From assembly GCA_022795445.1 (NCBI GenBank), contig JAAWGR010000015.1:1-54920 (forward strand): a stretch of 54,920 nt of DNA, in the 5' to 3' direction. Position numbers and translations under genes: made by a program. This DNA is from Oscillibacter sp. GTDB lineage: Bacteria; Bacillota; Clostridia; Oscillospirales; Oscillospiraceae. This document shows positions 26,530 through 36,138 of the stretch, one piece after another. Each line of letters begins with the position of its first letter. Position 1 is the stretch's first letter. The notes beneath the pieces are model-generated. The model was not told where the DNA came from. It ran no database searches and worked only from the letters and a program-made list of their open reading frames with translations.

Positions 26530-27522
26530 TTACTTCTGGCAATAAAAAGGCGTGCTGACCGGCAGGTCCAGCATGGCCTTGGTTTCTGCGTCTACCTTCA
26601 TAATCGAAACGGAAGCGCCTGCCATTTCCATAGAGGTGGCAAATTCGCCCACGAAGGTGCGGTAAATGTTGATGCCCTTGTCCGCCAGAATTTTGGAGAC
26701 GCTGTTAGACAGGATGTACAATTCTTCTACAGAAGTTGCGCCCAGACCGTTAATCAACAGCGCCACTTCTTCGCCGGAAGCTACAGGCATATCCTTTAAT
26801 AAGGTATCCAACGATTCCGCTGCCAAATCGTCAGCCGTTTTGACTGGCCCGTTCCAAACGCCTGGCTCGCCATGGATGCCCATGCCCATAGCCATTTCGT
26901 TTTCACCCAGGGTGAAATTTGAATGTCCAATTTCAGGAATGACGCAGGGTGTCAGCGCAAAACCGACGGTGCGGGTATTATCCTTGGCTTTCTGCGCTGC
27001 CGCGAGGACTTCATCCAGTGAGCCCATCTGTGCGGCCTTAGCCCCGGCGCATTTATACATGAAGAAGATACCGGCTACACCGCGCCGCGCCGCAGGGTCG
27101 GCGTTGGAGTTCACGTCGTCCGCGCCGACGATAGAACGGGTCTCGATGTCCTCCAGCTCGCACATTTCAGCCGCCATATCAAAATTCATGATATCACCGG
27201 TATAGTTGCCGTAGAGGTACAGAACGCCTGCTCCGGCCTGGACTTCCTTGCTGATTTCAAAAATCTGCTCCGCGCTGGGGGATTGGAAAACACTTCCCAC
27301 TGCGCAGCCGTCCAGCAGGTTTTCACCCACGTAGCCCAGAAACAGCGGGAGGTGTCCAGTGCCGCCGCCGGTGATGATAGCGACTTTGCCGGGAACTTTT
27401 TTCTTTTTGCAGTAGCAGCGCAGGTCGTCGTTTACATACCCGACCTCTCCTGCGTGGGCGCGATAGATGCCTTCCAGCATGTCATCGGTGTAACGGGCAG
27501 GATCGTTGATAATTTTTTTCAT
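26530..27522 (-). CDS. dhaK: Dihydroxyacetone kinase subunit DhaK
   Basis: A 330-residue substrate-binding subunit. The ketone is held as a hemiaminal on a conserved histidine, here His217 in 'GMGIHGEPGVWNG', and the 'TGGGTGHLPLF' loop (51-61) closes the site. All expected family regions are present and the length is normal. It sits between pfkB and dhaL in a leftward operon divergent from a sugar ABC importer. Close homologues act on dihydroxyacetone, but tetrulose kinases of this fold exist, so the substrate is not certain. Confidence 0.92.
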   Translation of the reverse strand: MKKIINDPARYTDDMLEGIYRAHAGEVGYVNDDLRCYCKKKKVPGKVAIITGGGTGHLPLFLGYVGENLLDGCAVGSVFQSPSAEQIFEISKEVQAGAGVLYLYGNYTGDIMNFDMAAEMCELEDIETRSIVGADDVNSNADPAARRGVAGIFFMYKCAGAKAAQMGSLDEVLAAAQKAKDNTRTVGFALTPCVIPEIGHSNFTLGENEMAMGMGIHGEPGVWNGPVKTADDLAAESLDTLLKDMPVASGEEVALLINGLGATSVEELYILSNSVSKILADKGINIYRTFVGEFATSMEMAGASVSIMKVDAETKAMLDLPVSTPFYCQK

Positions 27523-27544
27523 ATTAAAACCCTCCTTATGGTTT

Positions 27545-28468
27545 TTAAATCTTTTCGTGAACCGCAGGAATATGCAGTGTTCCTTCTTCCATGGTGCGTT
27601 TTACTTCTTCCAGCCAAGGCACCGAATCAGCGGCGCCTGCCCGTCCAACGCACAGCGCACTTGCCGCTGTAGCCATCCGCAGGCACTCCGGGAGTTCCAG
27701 TCCATTCAATACGCCATATAGGAAGTAACCGCTGAAGGTATCGCCTGCGGCAGTGGTGTCCACTACATCGACGGAACAAATACCTATCGAATAGATATCG
27801 TTGCCCTTGCGGCACATCGCGCCGCTGCCGCCTAATGTGAGCAGGATGTTCATTTTCGGGTATTTCGCGGACAGCGCATCCAGGATTTCCGATTCCGCAC
27901 AGTCCTCTACCAGCTGCCGGCCTTCCACTTCGTTGACAATGAGCCAGTTCACCAAGTTCAGATCACACTCTGAAATTTGCTCATCCATCGGCGCAGCGTT
28001 CAGGAAGACTGGGAGGCCGCGCCGGTGCGCCGTCTCTATAATATAAGGCAGAAGGTTGACCTCATTTTGCAGCAGCACGGCGCCCTCGCCGCCGAAGGCA
28101 TCAAAAATGCCGTCGATCAGTTCTGTTGTCAGCTGGCGGTTGGTCCCACCGTATAGCAGGATGCAGTTTTGTCCCTGCTGGTTTACTTGAATGACGGTAT
28201 GTCCGCCTTTTCCCGGCACCTGACGGATCAAATCGGTGTTCACGCCGTTTTCCCGCAGCTTATCCAGCAGCATCCCGCCGTCTTCGCCAATCAGTCCCGC
28301 GTGCCAGACCTCGCTGCCTGCCCGTACAGCGGCAATCGATTGGTTCAGCCCCTTTCCGCCGCAAAAGAGGTTCAACCCCTGGGAGAGCTTCGTTTCCCCT
28401 GGCAGGAGGAACGCGTCCACTTGATATACATTGTCGACATTCATGGAGCCTAGATTCAAAATTTTCAT
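27545..28468 (-). CDS. PfkB-family sugar kinase, ribokinase-like
   Basis: A 307-residue kinase of the ribokinase family. The N-terminal signature 'FCGGKGLNQSIAAVRAGS' is at about 35-52, and the C-terminal 'DTTAAGDTFSGYFLYG' carries the catalytic Asp and anion hole. The ATG at 28468 follows GGAGG; an earlier ATG lacks a site. It opens the leftward kinase operon and faces the ribose-type importer, so a pentose or related sugar is the likely substrate. With a methylthioribose-kinase-like gene across the promoter region, the locus has two candidate kinases for the imported sugar. Confidence 0.88.
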   Translation of the reverse strand: MKILNLGSMNVDNVYQVDAFLLPGETKLSQGLNLFCGGKGLNQSIAAVRAGSEVWHAGLIGEDGGMLLDKLRENGVNTDLIRQVPGKGGHTVIQVNQQGQNCILLYGGTNRQLTTELIDGIFDAFGGEGAVLLQNEVNLLPYIIETAHRRGLPVFLNAAPMDEQISECDLNLVNWLIVNEVEGRQLVEDCAESEILDALSAKYPKMNILLTLGGSGAMCRKGNDIYSIGICSVDVVDTTAAGDTFSGYFLYGVLNGLELPECLRMATAASALCVGRAGAADSVPWLEEVKRTMEEGTLHIPAVHEKI

Positions 28469-28870
28469 GCGCAGCCGCCTCCGTTTCATTTCCTTTCCTT
28501 AACGATAGCAGAAATGATGTCGGAAAGCAATCTTCTAAACATGTGGTTTTCTGTTGGATTTTGAGAGAATTCACCATGAGAATGATTGCCCATAGGGAAA
28601 AGCGCTCGGGATTTTCTGCCGGAGGTTTTTCCAAGTATACAGCTGCAAAACCATAAACGGCCCCTAGATTTATGGACATAATGCACAAAATGTTGTACAA
28701 ATTCTAAGAAATTTAACTAAAAATATTCACAAAAGAGCGTTGAAAGTCATTGTGGGAACCGCTAAAAAACGGTGGTCAAAAATTGCGAACAGAATAGCCA
28801 AAAGCCGTTGCAGGAATTTGTGAAAAAAGTTGAAAATACACATTTTACAACAAAATGCCAGAGTGTGCCC
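28469..28870. other. Divergent regulatory region between kinase operon and sugar importer
   Basis: This gap of about 400 bases, AT-rich toward its right half, holds no gene that I can support. It must contain the leftward promoter of the kinase operon, but several weak candidates exist and none is convincing. It would be a reasonable binding region for the DeoR regulator encoded at 35211-35963. Confidence 0.5.
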
Positions 28871-28899
28871 TTGTGTTTTTCATGGGCATGTTGTATAAT
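28871..28899 (+). promoter_or_regulatory. Promoter of the sugar ABC importer operon
   Basis: A perfect TATAAT (28894-28899) is preceded at 17 bases by TTGTGT (28871-28876), a weak -35. The imperfect -35 would suit activation or catabolite control. Confidence 0.65.
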
Positions 28900-28950
28900 T
28901 CAACTAACAAAAGCAGGAAGGCTTTTGTAAAAAATTCGAGGAGGAGCAAA

Positions 28951-30150
28951 ATGAAAAGAATATTGTCGATCATCCTTGTACTCGCAATGCTGTTTGCCCT
29001 GACCGCCTGCGGCGGCAATAACGGCCAGGACAGCACCGGCGGGGACACCCAACAGGACGACAACAGCACCAGCGGAGACACCCAGCAGACGGAAGAACCC
29101 AGCGGCGACGCCACAGACAGTCCTGTGGCCGGCAAGAAAGTTGCGTACATCATGATTATGCCGTCTGCCACCATCTTCCAAATGTGGGCCAACTCCTGCC
29201 AGGACCTCTGCAAGGCTCTGGGCGCAACCTGCGACGTTTTCTTCTGTGACGGCGACTTCAATAAGTGGCAGGATACCATCCGTACCTGCGCTTCCGGCGG
29301 CTATGACGGCCTGCTGGTCTCCCACGGCAACCAGGACGGCTCCTACGTGTTCCTCAAGGAAATCACAGAAGCCTATCCTGACCTGAAAATCACCTGCTTC
29401 GACACCCAGTTCTATGCCGACGGCGAGTATCAGAAGCTCCCCGGCGTGACCCAGATGTTCCAGCAGGATGCCAGCCTCGTTACCGTCCTCCTGGACGATA
29501 TGATCGAGAAGTTTGGCGAGGGCGTCCGCCTCATCAAGGTTTGGCGCGGCCCCAACTACAACAGCCCGTTTGACCGCCGTGAAGTCGGCTGGCAGGAGTA
29601 TGAAGCTGCCGGCAAGATCGTCACCGTTGGCGAAGTCCAGCCCCTCCAGGATACCGTCGACTCCGCGAACACCGTGTTTGCCGCTTACCTCCAGGGCCTG
29701 AACCGTGACGACGTGGACGGCGTGGTTGTATACTACGACTGCTACGGCCAAGGCGTATACAATGCCATCGTTGAGAACGCCAACTTCAACGGCACCAATG
29801 GCGACGCCCTGCCGATGGGCTCTGTCGACATCGACCCCGTCGATGTGACCAACATGCAGACCCGCCCTGACATCTGGACCGCTGCCGGCACGACCGACTG
29901 GACTTTGAACGGTGAGATCGGTATGCGTATCCTGCTTCTGGAAATCGCCGGCGAGTATGACAAGATTTATGATCCCGCCAGTGGCCAGATGGGTGTCGAT
30001 CTGGTGGAAGTCCCCGGTTCTGCGATCCCAGCTTCCGCTTTGAAGCCTGAGTCTACGGTAGAGAACTTGGGCGATATTGCCGACGAGACCTATGGCAATC
30101 TGAGCTATCTGTCCGTTACGGACTGGATGCCCGCCGACCTGATCCACTAA
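28951..30150 (+). CDS. Ribose-type sugar ABC transporter substrate-binding lipoprotein
   Basis: A 399-residue receptor. A lipoprotein signal MKRILSIILVLAMLFALTAC, with Cys20, is followed by an acidic Thr/Gln/Asp linker to about residue 58. The rest fits the type I periplasmic-binding fold of RbsB-like proteins, with two domains: 'VAYIMIMPSATIFQMWANSC' begins the first and 'GVVVYYDCYGQGVYNAI' belongs to the second. GAGGAGG precedes the ATG at 28951. Ligand residues differ from plain ribose receptors as far as I can judge. The downstream mtnK/mtnA-like genes suggest a 5-modified ribose. Confidence 0.88.
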   Translation: MKRILSIILVLAMLFALTACGGNNGQDSTGGDTQQDDNSTSGDTQQTEEPSGDATDSPVAGKKVAYIMIMPSATIFQMWANSCQDLCKALGATCDVFFCDGDFNKWQDTIRTCASGGYDGLLVSHGNQDGSYVFLKEITEAYPDLKITCFDTQFYADGEYQKLPGVTQMFQQDASLVTVLLDDMIEKFGEGVRLIKVWRGPNYNSPFDRREVGWQEYEAAGKIVTVGEVQPLQDTVDSANTVFAAYLQGLNRDDVDGVVVYYDCYGQGVYNAIVENANFNGTNGDALPMGSVDIDPVDVTNMQTRPDIWTAAGTTDWTLNGEIGMRILLLEIAGEYDKIYDPASGQMGVDLVEVPGSAIPASALKPESTVENLGDIADETYGNLSYLSVTDWMPADLIH

Positions 30151-30188
30151 TTGTCTTCATGCCATAAAATAAAGATTGCATGAACGGA

Positions 30189-30218
30189 GGAAGCGCCGGA
30201 GTTTTTTCCGGCGCTTCC
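30189..30218 (+). terminator. Intra-operon hairpin after the sugar-binding protein gene
   Basis: GGAAGCGCCGGA (30189-30200) pairs perfectly with TCCGGCGCTTCC (30207-30218) and is followed only by TTGA. It probably stabilizes or partly terminates after the receptor gene so that receptor exceeds permease. Confidence 0.72.
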
Positions 30219-30260
30219 TTGATATGATCGAATTACGTCCGCGAGAAAAGAGGGAGCCCC

Positions 30261-31796
30261 ATGGATCAAATCACGCTTGAAACCCGCAAGGTATCTATTG
30301 AATTCCCCGGTGTGAAAGCTCTGTCCGATGTGGATTTCGAGATTGCAACCGGAGAAATCCGCGCCGTTGTGGGCGCGAACGGCGCCGGAAAATCCACCTT
30401 GATGAAGGTGCTGGCCGGCGCAAATCCCGACTATACTGGCGAGGTCCTCTTAAACGGCGAGGTGGTGGAGGTGCGTACACCCTCCGCCGCTAAGAAGCTG
30501 GGCATCCAGATCGTCTATCAGGAAGTGGACACCGCTCTGATCCCGACGTTATCCGTAGCGGAGAACGTGATGCTCAACCATACGATTATGAATACAAAGG
30601 GCCACCCTGTGGTCAACTGGCCGAAAATGCGCCAGGAGGCGAAGAAAGTCCTGGAGCGGCTGAATATTACAAATATTAACGTCAAAACCCTGGTACAGGA
30701 CCTGTCCCTTGCCCAGAAGCAGATGGTGCTGATTGCCCGGGCCATTCAGGGCGAGTGCAATTTCCTGATTTTGGACGAACCTACCGCGCCGCTGAGCGAC
30801 ACGGAGACGGTGGAGCTGTTCCGCTTGGTGCAGCACCTGCGGGAGACGGAGAACGTCGGCGTTATTTTCATCTCCCACCGCATCAACGAGATCATTCAAA
30901 TCTGCCACAAGTATACCGTCATGCGCAATGGCGAGATTGTCGGCACCAGCCCTGTGACATCGGAAACTACTTCCCGGGAGATCGTGGAGAAAATGCTGGG
31001 CCGGTCGTTTGAGGAGAATTTCCCCAAAGAGGCCGTTTCCATCGGCGAAGACATCTTCCAGGTACAGCACCTCTCCGGCGCGGAGGGCAAGGTGAACGAC
31101 GTCTCCTTCCACGTGCGGAAGGGTGAAATTATCGGCGTGGCAGGGCTTGTGGGCGCAGGGAAGAGCGAGCTTTGCAAAACGCTTTTCGGTGACTACAAAA
31201 AAACCGCCGGTGAAATTGTGCTGCACGGCAAGACGCTGAAAATCAAAAACCCCTCCGACGCAGTGAAGGAACGAATCGCCTTGGTCCCGGAGGAACGCCG
31301 GAAAGAAGGCGTGTTGGTTAACGAGGATGTGAGCTTTAACCTGTCAGCGGCGTGCCTGGGCAAATTCTGCGTGGCATCTTTCATCAACAAGGCCAAAACG
31401 GATGCCAACGCGAAAAAATATATTGAGCAGCTGGGTGTAAAAACGCCGTCGATTCGGCAGTGGGTGCGGAATCTCTCCGGCGGCAACCAGCAAAAGGTGG
31501 CCGTAGGCAAATGGCTGGCGGCAGATTGTGATATTTACATGTTCGATGAACCAACCAAGGGCGTAGACGTGGGTGCAAAGCAGGATATTTTCCGGCTGAT
31601 CAACGATATTGCCAAGGCGGGGAACGGTGTAATTTATGCGTCCTGTGAAAACTCGGAGCTGCTGTCGATTACAGACCGGATCTATGTGTTGTATGACGGA
31701 AAAATTATGGCAGAGCTGGTCACCGCCGATACTTCCGAAGACGAAATTATGCATTACGCAGTAGGCGGTACAACGGCCTTTGCGAAAGCCCAATAA
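30261..31796 (+). CDS. Sugar ABC transporter ATP-binding protein, RbsA/XylG type
   Basis: A 511-residue protein with two ABC domains. The first has Walker A GANGAGKST at residues 38-46 and 'LILDEPTAPLSDTE'. The second has the degenerate Walker A GLVGAGKSE and signature LSGGNQQKVAVGKWLA near 405-420. This arrangement is specific to carbohydrate importers of the ribose/xylose/galactose class. It is followed at 18 bases by the permease gene. Confidence 0.93.
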   Translation: MDQITLETRKVSIEFPGVKALSDVDFEIATGEIRAVVGANGAGKSTLMKVLAGANPDYTGEVLLNGEVVEVRTPSAAKKLGIQIVYQEVDTALIPTLSVAENVMLNHTIMNTKGHPVVNWPKMRQEAKKVLERLNITNINVKTLVQDLSLAQKQMVLIARAIQGECNFLILDEPTAPLSDTETVELFRLVQHLRETENVGVIFISHRINEIIQICHKYTVMRNGEIVGTSPVTSETTSREIVEKMLGRSFEENFPKEAVSIGEDIFQVQHLSGAEGKVNDVSFHVRKGEIIGVAGLVGAGKSELCKTLFGDYKKTAGEIVLHGKTLKIKNPSDAVKERIALVPEERRKEGVLVNEDVSFNLSAACLGKFCVASFINKAKTDANAKKYIEQLGVKTPSIRQWVRNLSGGNQQKVAVGKWLAADCDIYMFDEPTKGVDVGAKQDIFRLINDIAKAGNGVIYASCENSELLSITDRIYVLYDGKIMAELVTADTSEDEIMHYAVGGTTAFAKAQ

Positions 31797-31813
31797 ATAC
31801 AGGAGGAATCCCT

Positions 31814-32806
31814 ATGGAAACTCTGGAGCTGAACAAGAAAAAACAGGCTGCACACTTCCTGCTGGACTGGGCGGCTGTCATTGCGCTGGTATTGTGCTTT
31901 ATAATCTTCACGGCATTAAAAGGATCATCCTTCATGTCGGGCGACAACATGGTAAACATCCTGCGGGCGATGTCCATCACGACGGTGTTCGGTATTGCGG
32001 CAACCGTGACGATGGCCCCGGACGGGTTTGATATGTCGGCCTGTACACTGGCAAGCTGCTCGGCGTATGTGTTTGTGTCTATGTACCTGTGGTACGGGCT
32101 GTCGCTGGGTATGTCCATCGTGGTGTGCATTGTGGTGACGTTGATCATGTATCAGCTGACCATGTTCCTGATCTTGGTCTGCAAAATTCCCGACATGCTG
32201 GCAACGTGCGCCTTAATGTTTGTACACCAGGGCTTAGGGCAGTGGTACATCGGCGGCGGCGCAGTTTCCACCGGTATGCGCACCCCCAGCGGCAAGGACC
32301 CCGCCCGGATCGCATTGAGCGATGCATTCAGCGCGATTGGCCGTTCGCCCTACATCATTATTATTATGTTGGTCTGCGTGCTGGCGGCGTACCTGTTTTT
32401 AAACTACACCAAACATGGCCGCTTCCTGTATGCCATGGGCGGAAACCGGCAGGCGGCGAAGCTGTCCGGTATCAATATTAAGTCTTACCGCTACCTGGCG
32501 GGTATGATTACGGCCCTGTTTATTGCAGTCGGCGGTATCCTGGTAGCTTCCCGCGGAAGCTCTGCCCAGGTGGGCTGCGCGGATAACTATCTGATGCAGT
32601 CCTTGGCGGCGGTGTTTGTGGGCCGTTCTGTGGGCGGCGCGGAGAAGCCGAACGCGCTGGGTACGCTGGTTGGCTCTATGCTGGTTTCAACGCTGGAAAA
32701 CGGCCTGACAATCTGCGCAGTGCCTTATTATGTATTGCCTGCCGTCAAGGGCGCCGTGCTGGCGCTGGCACTGATGGCTGCTTATGCAGGCAAGAAAGAA
32801 CAGTAA
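31814..32806 (+). CDS. Sugar ABC transporter permease, RbsC type
   Basis: A 330-residue membrane protein with eight to ten helices. RbsC-class features are 'FMSGDNMVNILRAMSITTVFGIAATVTM' near residues 38-65 and 'YAMGGNRQAAKLSGINIKSYR' with the EAA-like coupling region. 'AVFVGRSVGGAEKPNALGTLVGSM' lies near the end. It completes the importer and is followed within 50 bases by the mtnK-like gene, so uptake and phosphorylation are co-expressed. Confidence 0.93.
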   Translation: METLELNKKKQAAHFLLDWAAVIALVLCFIIFTALKGSSFMSGDNMVNILRAMSITTVFGIAATVTMAPDGFDMSACTLASCSAYVFVSMYLWYGLSLGMSIVVCIVVTLIMYQLTMFLILVCKIPDMLATCALMFVHQGLGQWYIGGGAVSTGMRTPSGKDPARIALSDAFSAIGRSPYIIIIMLVCVLAAYLFLNYTKHGRFLYAMGGNRQAAKLSGINIKSYRYLAGMITALFIAVGGILVASRGSSAQVGCADNYLMQSLAAVFVGRSVGGAEKPNALGTLVGSMLVSTLENGLTICAVPYYVLPAVKGAVLALALMAAYAGKKEQ

Positions 32807-32854
32807 GATAGCAAAATCTGCTTCAAATATATTTGTAAGAAAGGATCTGATTCG

Positions 32855-34066
32855 ATGGGTAAATTTGATCAGTATTTCTTGATGAACATTGACGACATTT
32901 TGGAGTATACACTGGTAAAGCTGCCGGAGATTGGATGGGATAAGGCGTCCATGCAGGCAAAGGAAATCGGAGACGGCAACCTCAATTACGTCTTTCGCGT
33001 GTGGGACGCGGCAGGCCACTCTGTTATTATTAAGCACGCGGGGGTGTCCCTGCGCATTTCCGAGGACATGAAAGTTTCTACTGACCGGAACCGTATTGAG
33101 TCTGAAATCCTGCAATTGGAGGACAAGTACGCTCCCGGCATGGTGCCAAAGATTTACTTTTATGACACGGTTATGAGCGCCTGCGGCATGGAGGACCTAT
33201 CGGACCACCAGCTTATGCGGTACGCTTTGATGAAACACGAAACGTTCCCGAATTTTGCGGAAGATATCTCGACGTTCATGGTAAATACATTGTTGATGAC
33301 CAGCGACGTAGTGATGGAACACCAGGAAAAAAAGAACCTTGTCAAGAGCTTCATCTCCCCTGAGCTGTGCAAAATCACCGAGGATTTGGTTCTTATGGAA
33401 CCATATAACGACATCAACGGGAACAACCACGTTTTTGAGCCAAACACCGAGTTTGTGAAAAGGGAATTGTATAGCGATGAGGCGCTGCACCTGGCGGTTT
33501 CTAAGCTGAAATTCAAATTCATGACCGACGCCCAGGCGCTGATGCACGGTGACCTGCATACCGGCTCGATCTTTGTAAAGCCTGATTCTACAAAGGTCTT
33601 TGATCCTGAATTTGCCACTTATGCCCCGATGGGCTATGATATCGGCAATGTTGTTGCAAACTTGATTTTCGCTTACGATAACGGCCTGGCTACCGGTGAC
33701 GCCGCTTTCTGCAATTGGTGCTTGAAGGCCATTGAGGAAATCATGGATTTGTTCATTGAAAAGTTCAACAAGAAATACGATGAGACCGTTACAGAACCTA
33801 TGGCGAAGGTTAAAGGTTTCAAGGAATGGTATCTCGAGGGTATCCTCAACGATACCGCCGGTTACGCTGGAACCGAGCTGCACCGCCGGACGGTGGGCAT
33901 GGCAAATGTCAAGGATGTGACGACCATCGAGGATGTGGAAAAGCGCGCTTGGGTAGAGCGGCTGAATATCCTTTGCGGCAAGGAGTACATCTTGGAGCAG
34001 GACAAATTCCGCAGCGGCGCAGATTTTGTTGCAGCGGTCAAACGGGCGGAAGAAGCGGCGAAGTAA
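32855..34066 (+). CDS. mtnK: 5-Methylthioribose kinase-like sugar kinase
   Basis: A 403-residue kinase of the MtnK family, related to choline and aminoglycoside kinases. The catalytic loop is 'ALMHGDLHTGSIFV' near residues 227-240, and the metal-binding 'DPEFATYAPMGYDIGN' follows at about 250-265. MtnK phosphorylates 5-methylthioribose at C1; close relatives do the same to 5-deoxyribose. No nucleosidase or phosphorylase gene is in the window, so the substrate must arrive as a free sugar, consistent with the importer just upstream. It pairs with the mtnA-like isomerase. Specificity cannot be told from motifs. Confidence 0.87.
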   Translation: MGKFDQYFLMNIDDILEYTLVKLPEIGWDKASMQAKEIGDGNLNYVFRVWDAAGHSVIIKHAGVSLRISEDMKVSTDRNRIESEILQLEDKYAPGMVPKIYFYDTVMSACGMEDLSDHQLMRYALMKHETFPNFAEDISTFMVNTLLMTSDVVMEHQEKKNLVKSFISPELCKITEDLVLMEPYNDINGNNHVFEPNTEFVKRELYSDEALHLAVSKLKFKFMTDAQALMHGDLHTGSIFVKPDSTKVFDPEFATYAPMGYDIGNVVANLIFAYDNGLATGDAAFCNWCLKAIEEIMDLFIEKFNKKYDETVTEPMAKVKGFKEWYLEGILNDTAGYAGTELHRRTVGMANVKDVTTIEDVEKRAWVERLNILCGKEYILEQDKFRSGADFVAAVKRAEEAAK

Positions 34067-34105
34067 CGGCTTTTCCGTGAAGAATTTAGGGAGGAGTGAA
34101 ACGAT

Positions 34106-35170
34106 ATGAATGCATTACAGTTGGATACGGTTCTGCTTTCCAAAGACCGTTCCTGCCTGGAGATTTTGGATCAGACTTTGCTGCCCGGCACGATCAAGGT
34201 GCTGCATGTGAGTAAGATCGAGGATATCTGGGAAGCCATTAAGCTTCTGCGGGTACGTGGTGCGCCGGCTATCGGCGTGTGCGCCGGTTATGCAATTGCG
34301 CTGACAGCTTCCAGGATTGAGACCGCGGACTCTGCCGTTTTTTGTGAGGAGTTCATGAAGCAGAAGACCTATCTTGCTTCCTCTCGTCCTACGGCAGTAA
34401 ACCTGTTCTGGGCGCTGGACCGGATGGAGAAAACCATGCGGGCAAATCTGGATAAACCGGTTCCGGAGATTAAGGAAATCCTGTTTGCTGAGGCACAGAA
34501 CATCCGGGATGAGGATGTTGCCATCAGCCGCAGCATCGGTGAGATTGGCTTCGGTTTGCTGAAGCACGGCGACGGTATTCTGACTCACTGCAATGCCGGT
34601 ACGCTGGCAACGGCCAAATATGGTACGGCTACCGCGCCGATGTACATTGCGCAGGAGCATGGCTGGACAGATTTCCGGGTCTACTGCGACGAGACCCGCC
34701 CCCTGCTGCAAGGCGCACGCCTGACGGCGTTTGAGCTACACAATGCCGGTATTGATACGACGCTGATTTGCGACAACATGGCGTCGATTATGATGAAAAG
34801 CGGAAAAATCAATATCGTTTTTGTAGGCTGTGACCGTGTGACCCGGAATGGCGATGCTGCTAATAAAATCGGTACCTCCGGCGTGGCAATTCTGGCAAAA
34901 CACTATGGCATCCCGTTCTATGTGTGCGCCCCCAGCTCGACCATTGATATGTCTTTGGAGACGGGCGATCAGATCCCCATTGAGGAGCGTGCTGCCGAGG
35001 AAGTCACCGAAATGTGGTACAAAGAGCGTATGGCCCCGGAGGGTGTGAAGGTGTTCAACCCTGCGTTCGACGTGACCGACCACTCTTTGATTACTGGTAT
35101 CATCACCGAGAAAGGGCTGTGTCAGGCGCCATATGACAAGGCGTTTGAGGCGCTGGGCATTGGAAAATAA
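34106..35170 (+). CDS. mtnA: Methylthioribose-1-phosphate isomerase-like protein
   Basis: A 354-residue isomerase of the MtnA/eIF2B family that opens an aldose-1-phosphate to the ketose-1-phosphate. Catalytic Cys162 is in 'LTHCNAGTLAT' and Asp243 in 'VFVGCDRVTRNGDAANKIGT', both conserved. In the DHAP shunt it supplies a ribulose-1-phosphate analogue for a class II aldolase, and two such aldolases lie in the following BMC region. GGGAGG precedes the ATG at about ten bases. It ends the rightward importer operon. Confidence 0.9.
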   Translation: MNALQLDTVLLSKDRSCLEILDQTLLPGTIKVLHVSKIEDIWEAIKLLRVRGAPAIGVCAGYAIALTASRIETADSAVFCEEFMKQKTYLASSRPTAVNLFWALDRMEKTMRANLDKPVPEIKEILFAEAQNIRDEDVAISRSIGEIGFGLLKHGDGILTHCNAGTLATAKYGTATAPMYIAQEHGWTDFRVYCDETRPLLQGARLTAFELHNAGIDTTLICDNMASIMMKSGKINIVFVGCDRVTRNGDAANKIGTSGVAILAKHYGIPFYVCAPSSTIDMSLETGDQIPIEERAAEEVTEMWYKERMAPEGVKVFNPAFDVTDHSLITGIITEKGLCQAPYDKAFEALGIGK

Positions 35171-35178
35171 AAAAGAAA

Positions 35179-35206
35179 AGAGCCGGCGGCGTTTGCCGCT
35201 GGCTCT
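35179..35206 (-). terminator. Terminator between mtnA-like gene and deoR
   Basis: AGAGCCGGCGGC (35179-35190) pairs with GCCGCTGGCTCT (35195-35206) with one G-U. On the minus strand it is followed by a long T-rich run, so it clearly ends the deoR transcript. On the plus strand it lacks a T-run and may terminate weakly. Confidence 0.75.
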
Positions 35207-35210
35207 GGAA

Positions 35211-35963
35211 TCAATAACAGGCAACCCCGATGCTTTTTAAGTGGTTCTGCCAGAGGGGAGAGAGCGGTTCGTCACAGATAACCGCTGTGAGGTCCTCCAA
35301 GGGACAGATGTTGACAAAGGAGATGCCGTCAAGCTTGCTGTGGTCTACCGCCAAGTAAGTGCTGTGGCTGCGGTGGAGAACGGTCCGGCGGGCGAGGGCG
35401 TCACTTTCATTAGAATCCGTTGCACCGAACTCAATATGGACGGTGCGGCAGGAAAGAAAGGCTTTATCTACATAATAGCGGGACAAATCTTCAATGGTCT
35501 GTTCGCCGCAAAAGGACATGCTGCGGGGCGCGTAGTTGCCGCCGGCGAGAATGAGCCGGACACAGGAGGAGGCTGAGAGAATTTCTGCAACCTTGAGGGA
35601 ATTTGTCAGCACGGTAATGTGCTTTTCCAGCAGCTCCTGGGCAACAAACCAGTCGGTGGTGGATGCATCGAGAAAAATGGAATCGCCTGTTTGGATCAAC
35701 TCCGCACATTTGCGGGCAATCTCTTTTTTCTCCTGCTTCCGGATGACAGAACGCATGGAAACGCTGATGTCGTTTTGTACACCTTCGGTGATATAAGCCC
35801 CTCCATGGGTGCGGATTAACTTGCCTTCGGCTTCCAGCTCCTTGAAATCCCGCCGTATGGTTTCGGTTGCCACGCCCAGGGACGCTGCCAGCTCCGAGAC
35901 ATTGACGCTCTGGTGTTCCCGTAAAAGCTCCAAAATCATGTTGCGGCGGGTGATTGCCAACAT
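35211..35963 (-). CDS. DeoR-family transcriptional repressor
   Basis: A 250-residue regulator. The N-terminal winged HTH 'RRNMILELLREHQSVNVSELAASLG' with 'VATETIRRDFKELEAEGKLIRTHGGA' is typical of DeoR. The C-terminal DeoRC domain senses a phosphorylated sugar, with 'GDSIFLDASTTDWFVAQ' forming its phosphate loop. The ATG at 35963 follows GGAGGG. It is embedded between the sugar-uptake operon and the BMC operon and transcribed against both. It is the best candidate repressor for the whole sugar-degradation region. Confidence 0.9.
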   Translation of the reverse strand: MLAITRRNMILELLREHQSVNVSELAASLGVATETIRRDFKELEAEGKLIRTHGGAYITEGVQNDISVSMRSVIRKQEKKEIARKCAELIQTGDSIFLDASTTDWFVAQELLEKHITVLTNSLKVAEILSASSCVRLILAGGNYAPRSMSFCGEQTIEDLSRYYVDKAFLSCRTVHIEFGATDSNESDALARRTVLHRSHSTYLAVDHSKLDGISFVNICPLEDLTAVICDEPLSPLWQNHLKSIGVACY

Positions 35964-36138
35964 ACACAGCCCTCCTTCCATCTTTGTGTTCATGCTATCA
36001 CAGGGCGAAACGGATTGCAACGAAAATCTTGGCCCTTTTCCAAAATCCCAATTTGATCTTGTGTTCCCTGTAAGATCAGCAGGGCAACTATAGCAATATA
36101 AGGATAGGGCATTTTGAAACATCGTCAGAGGTGAAGCT

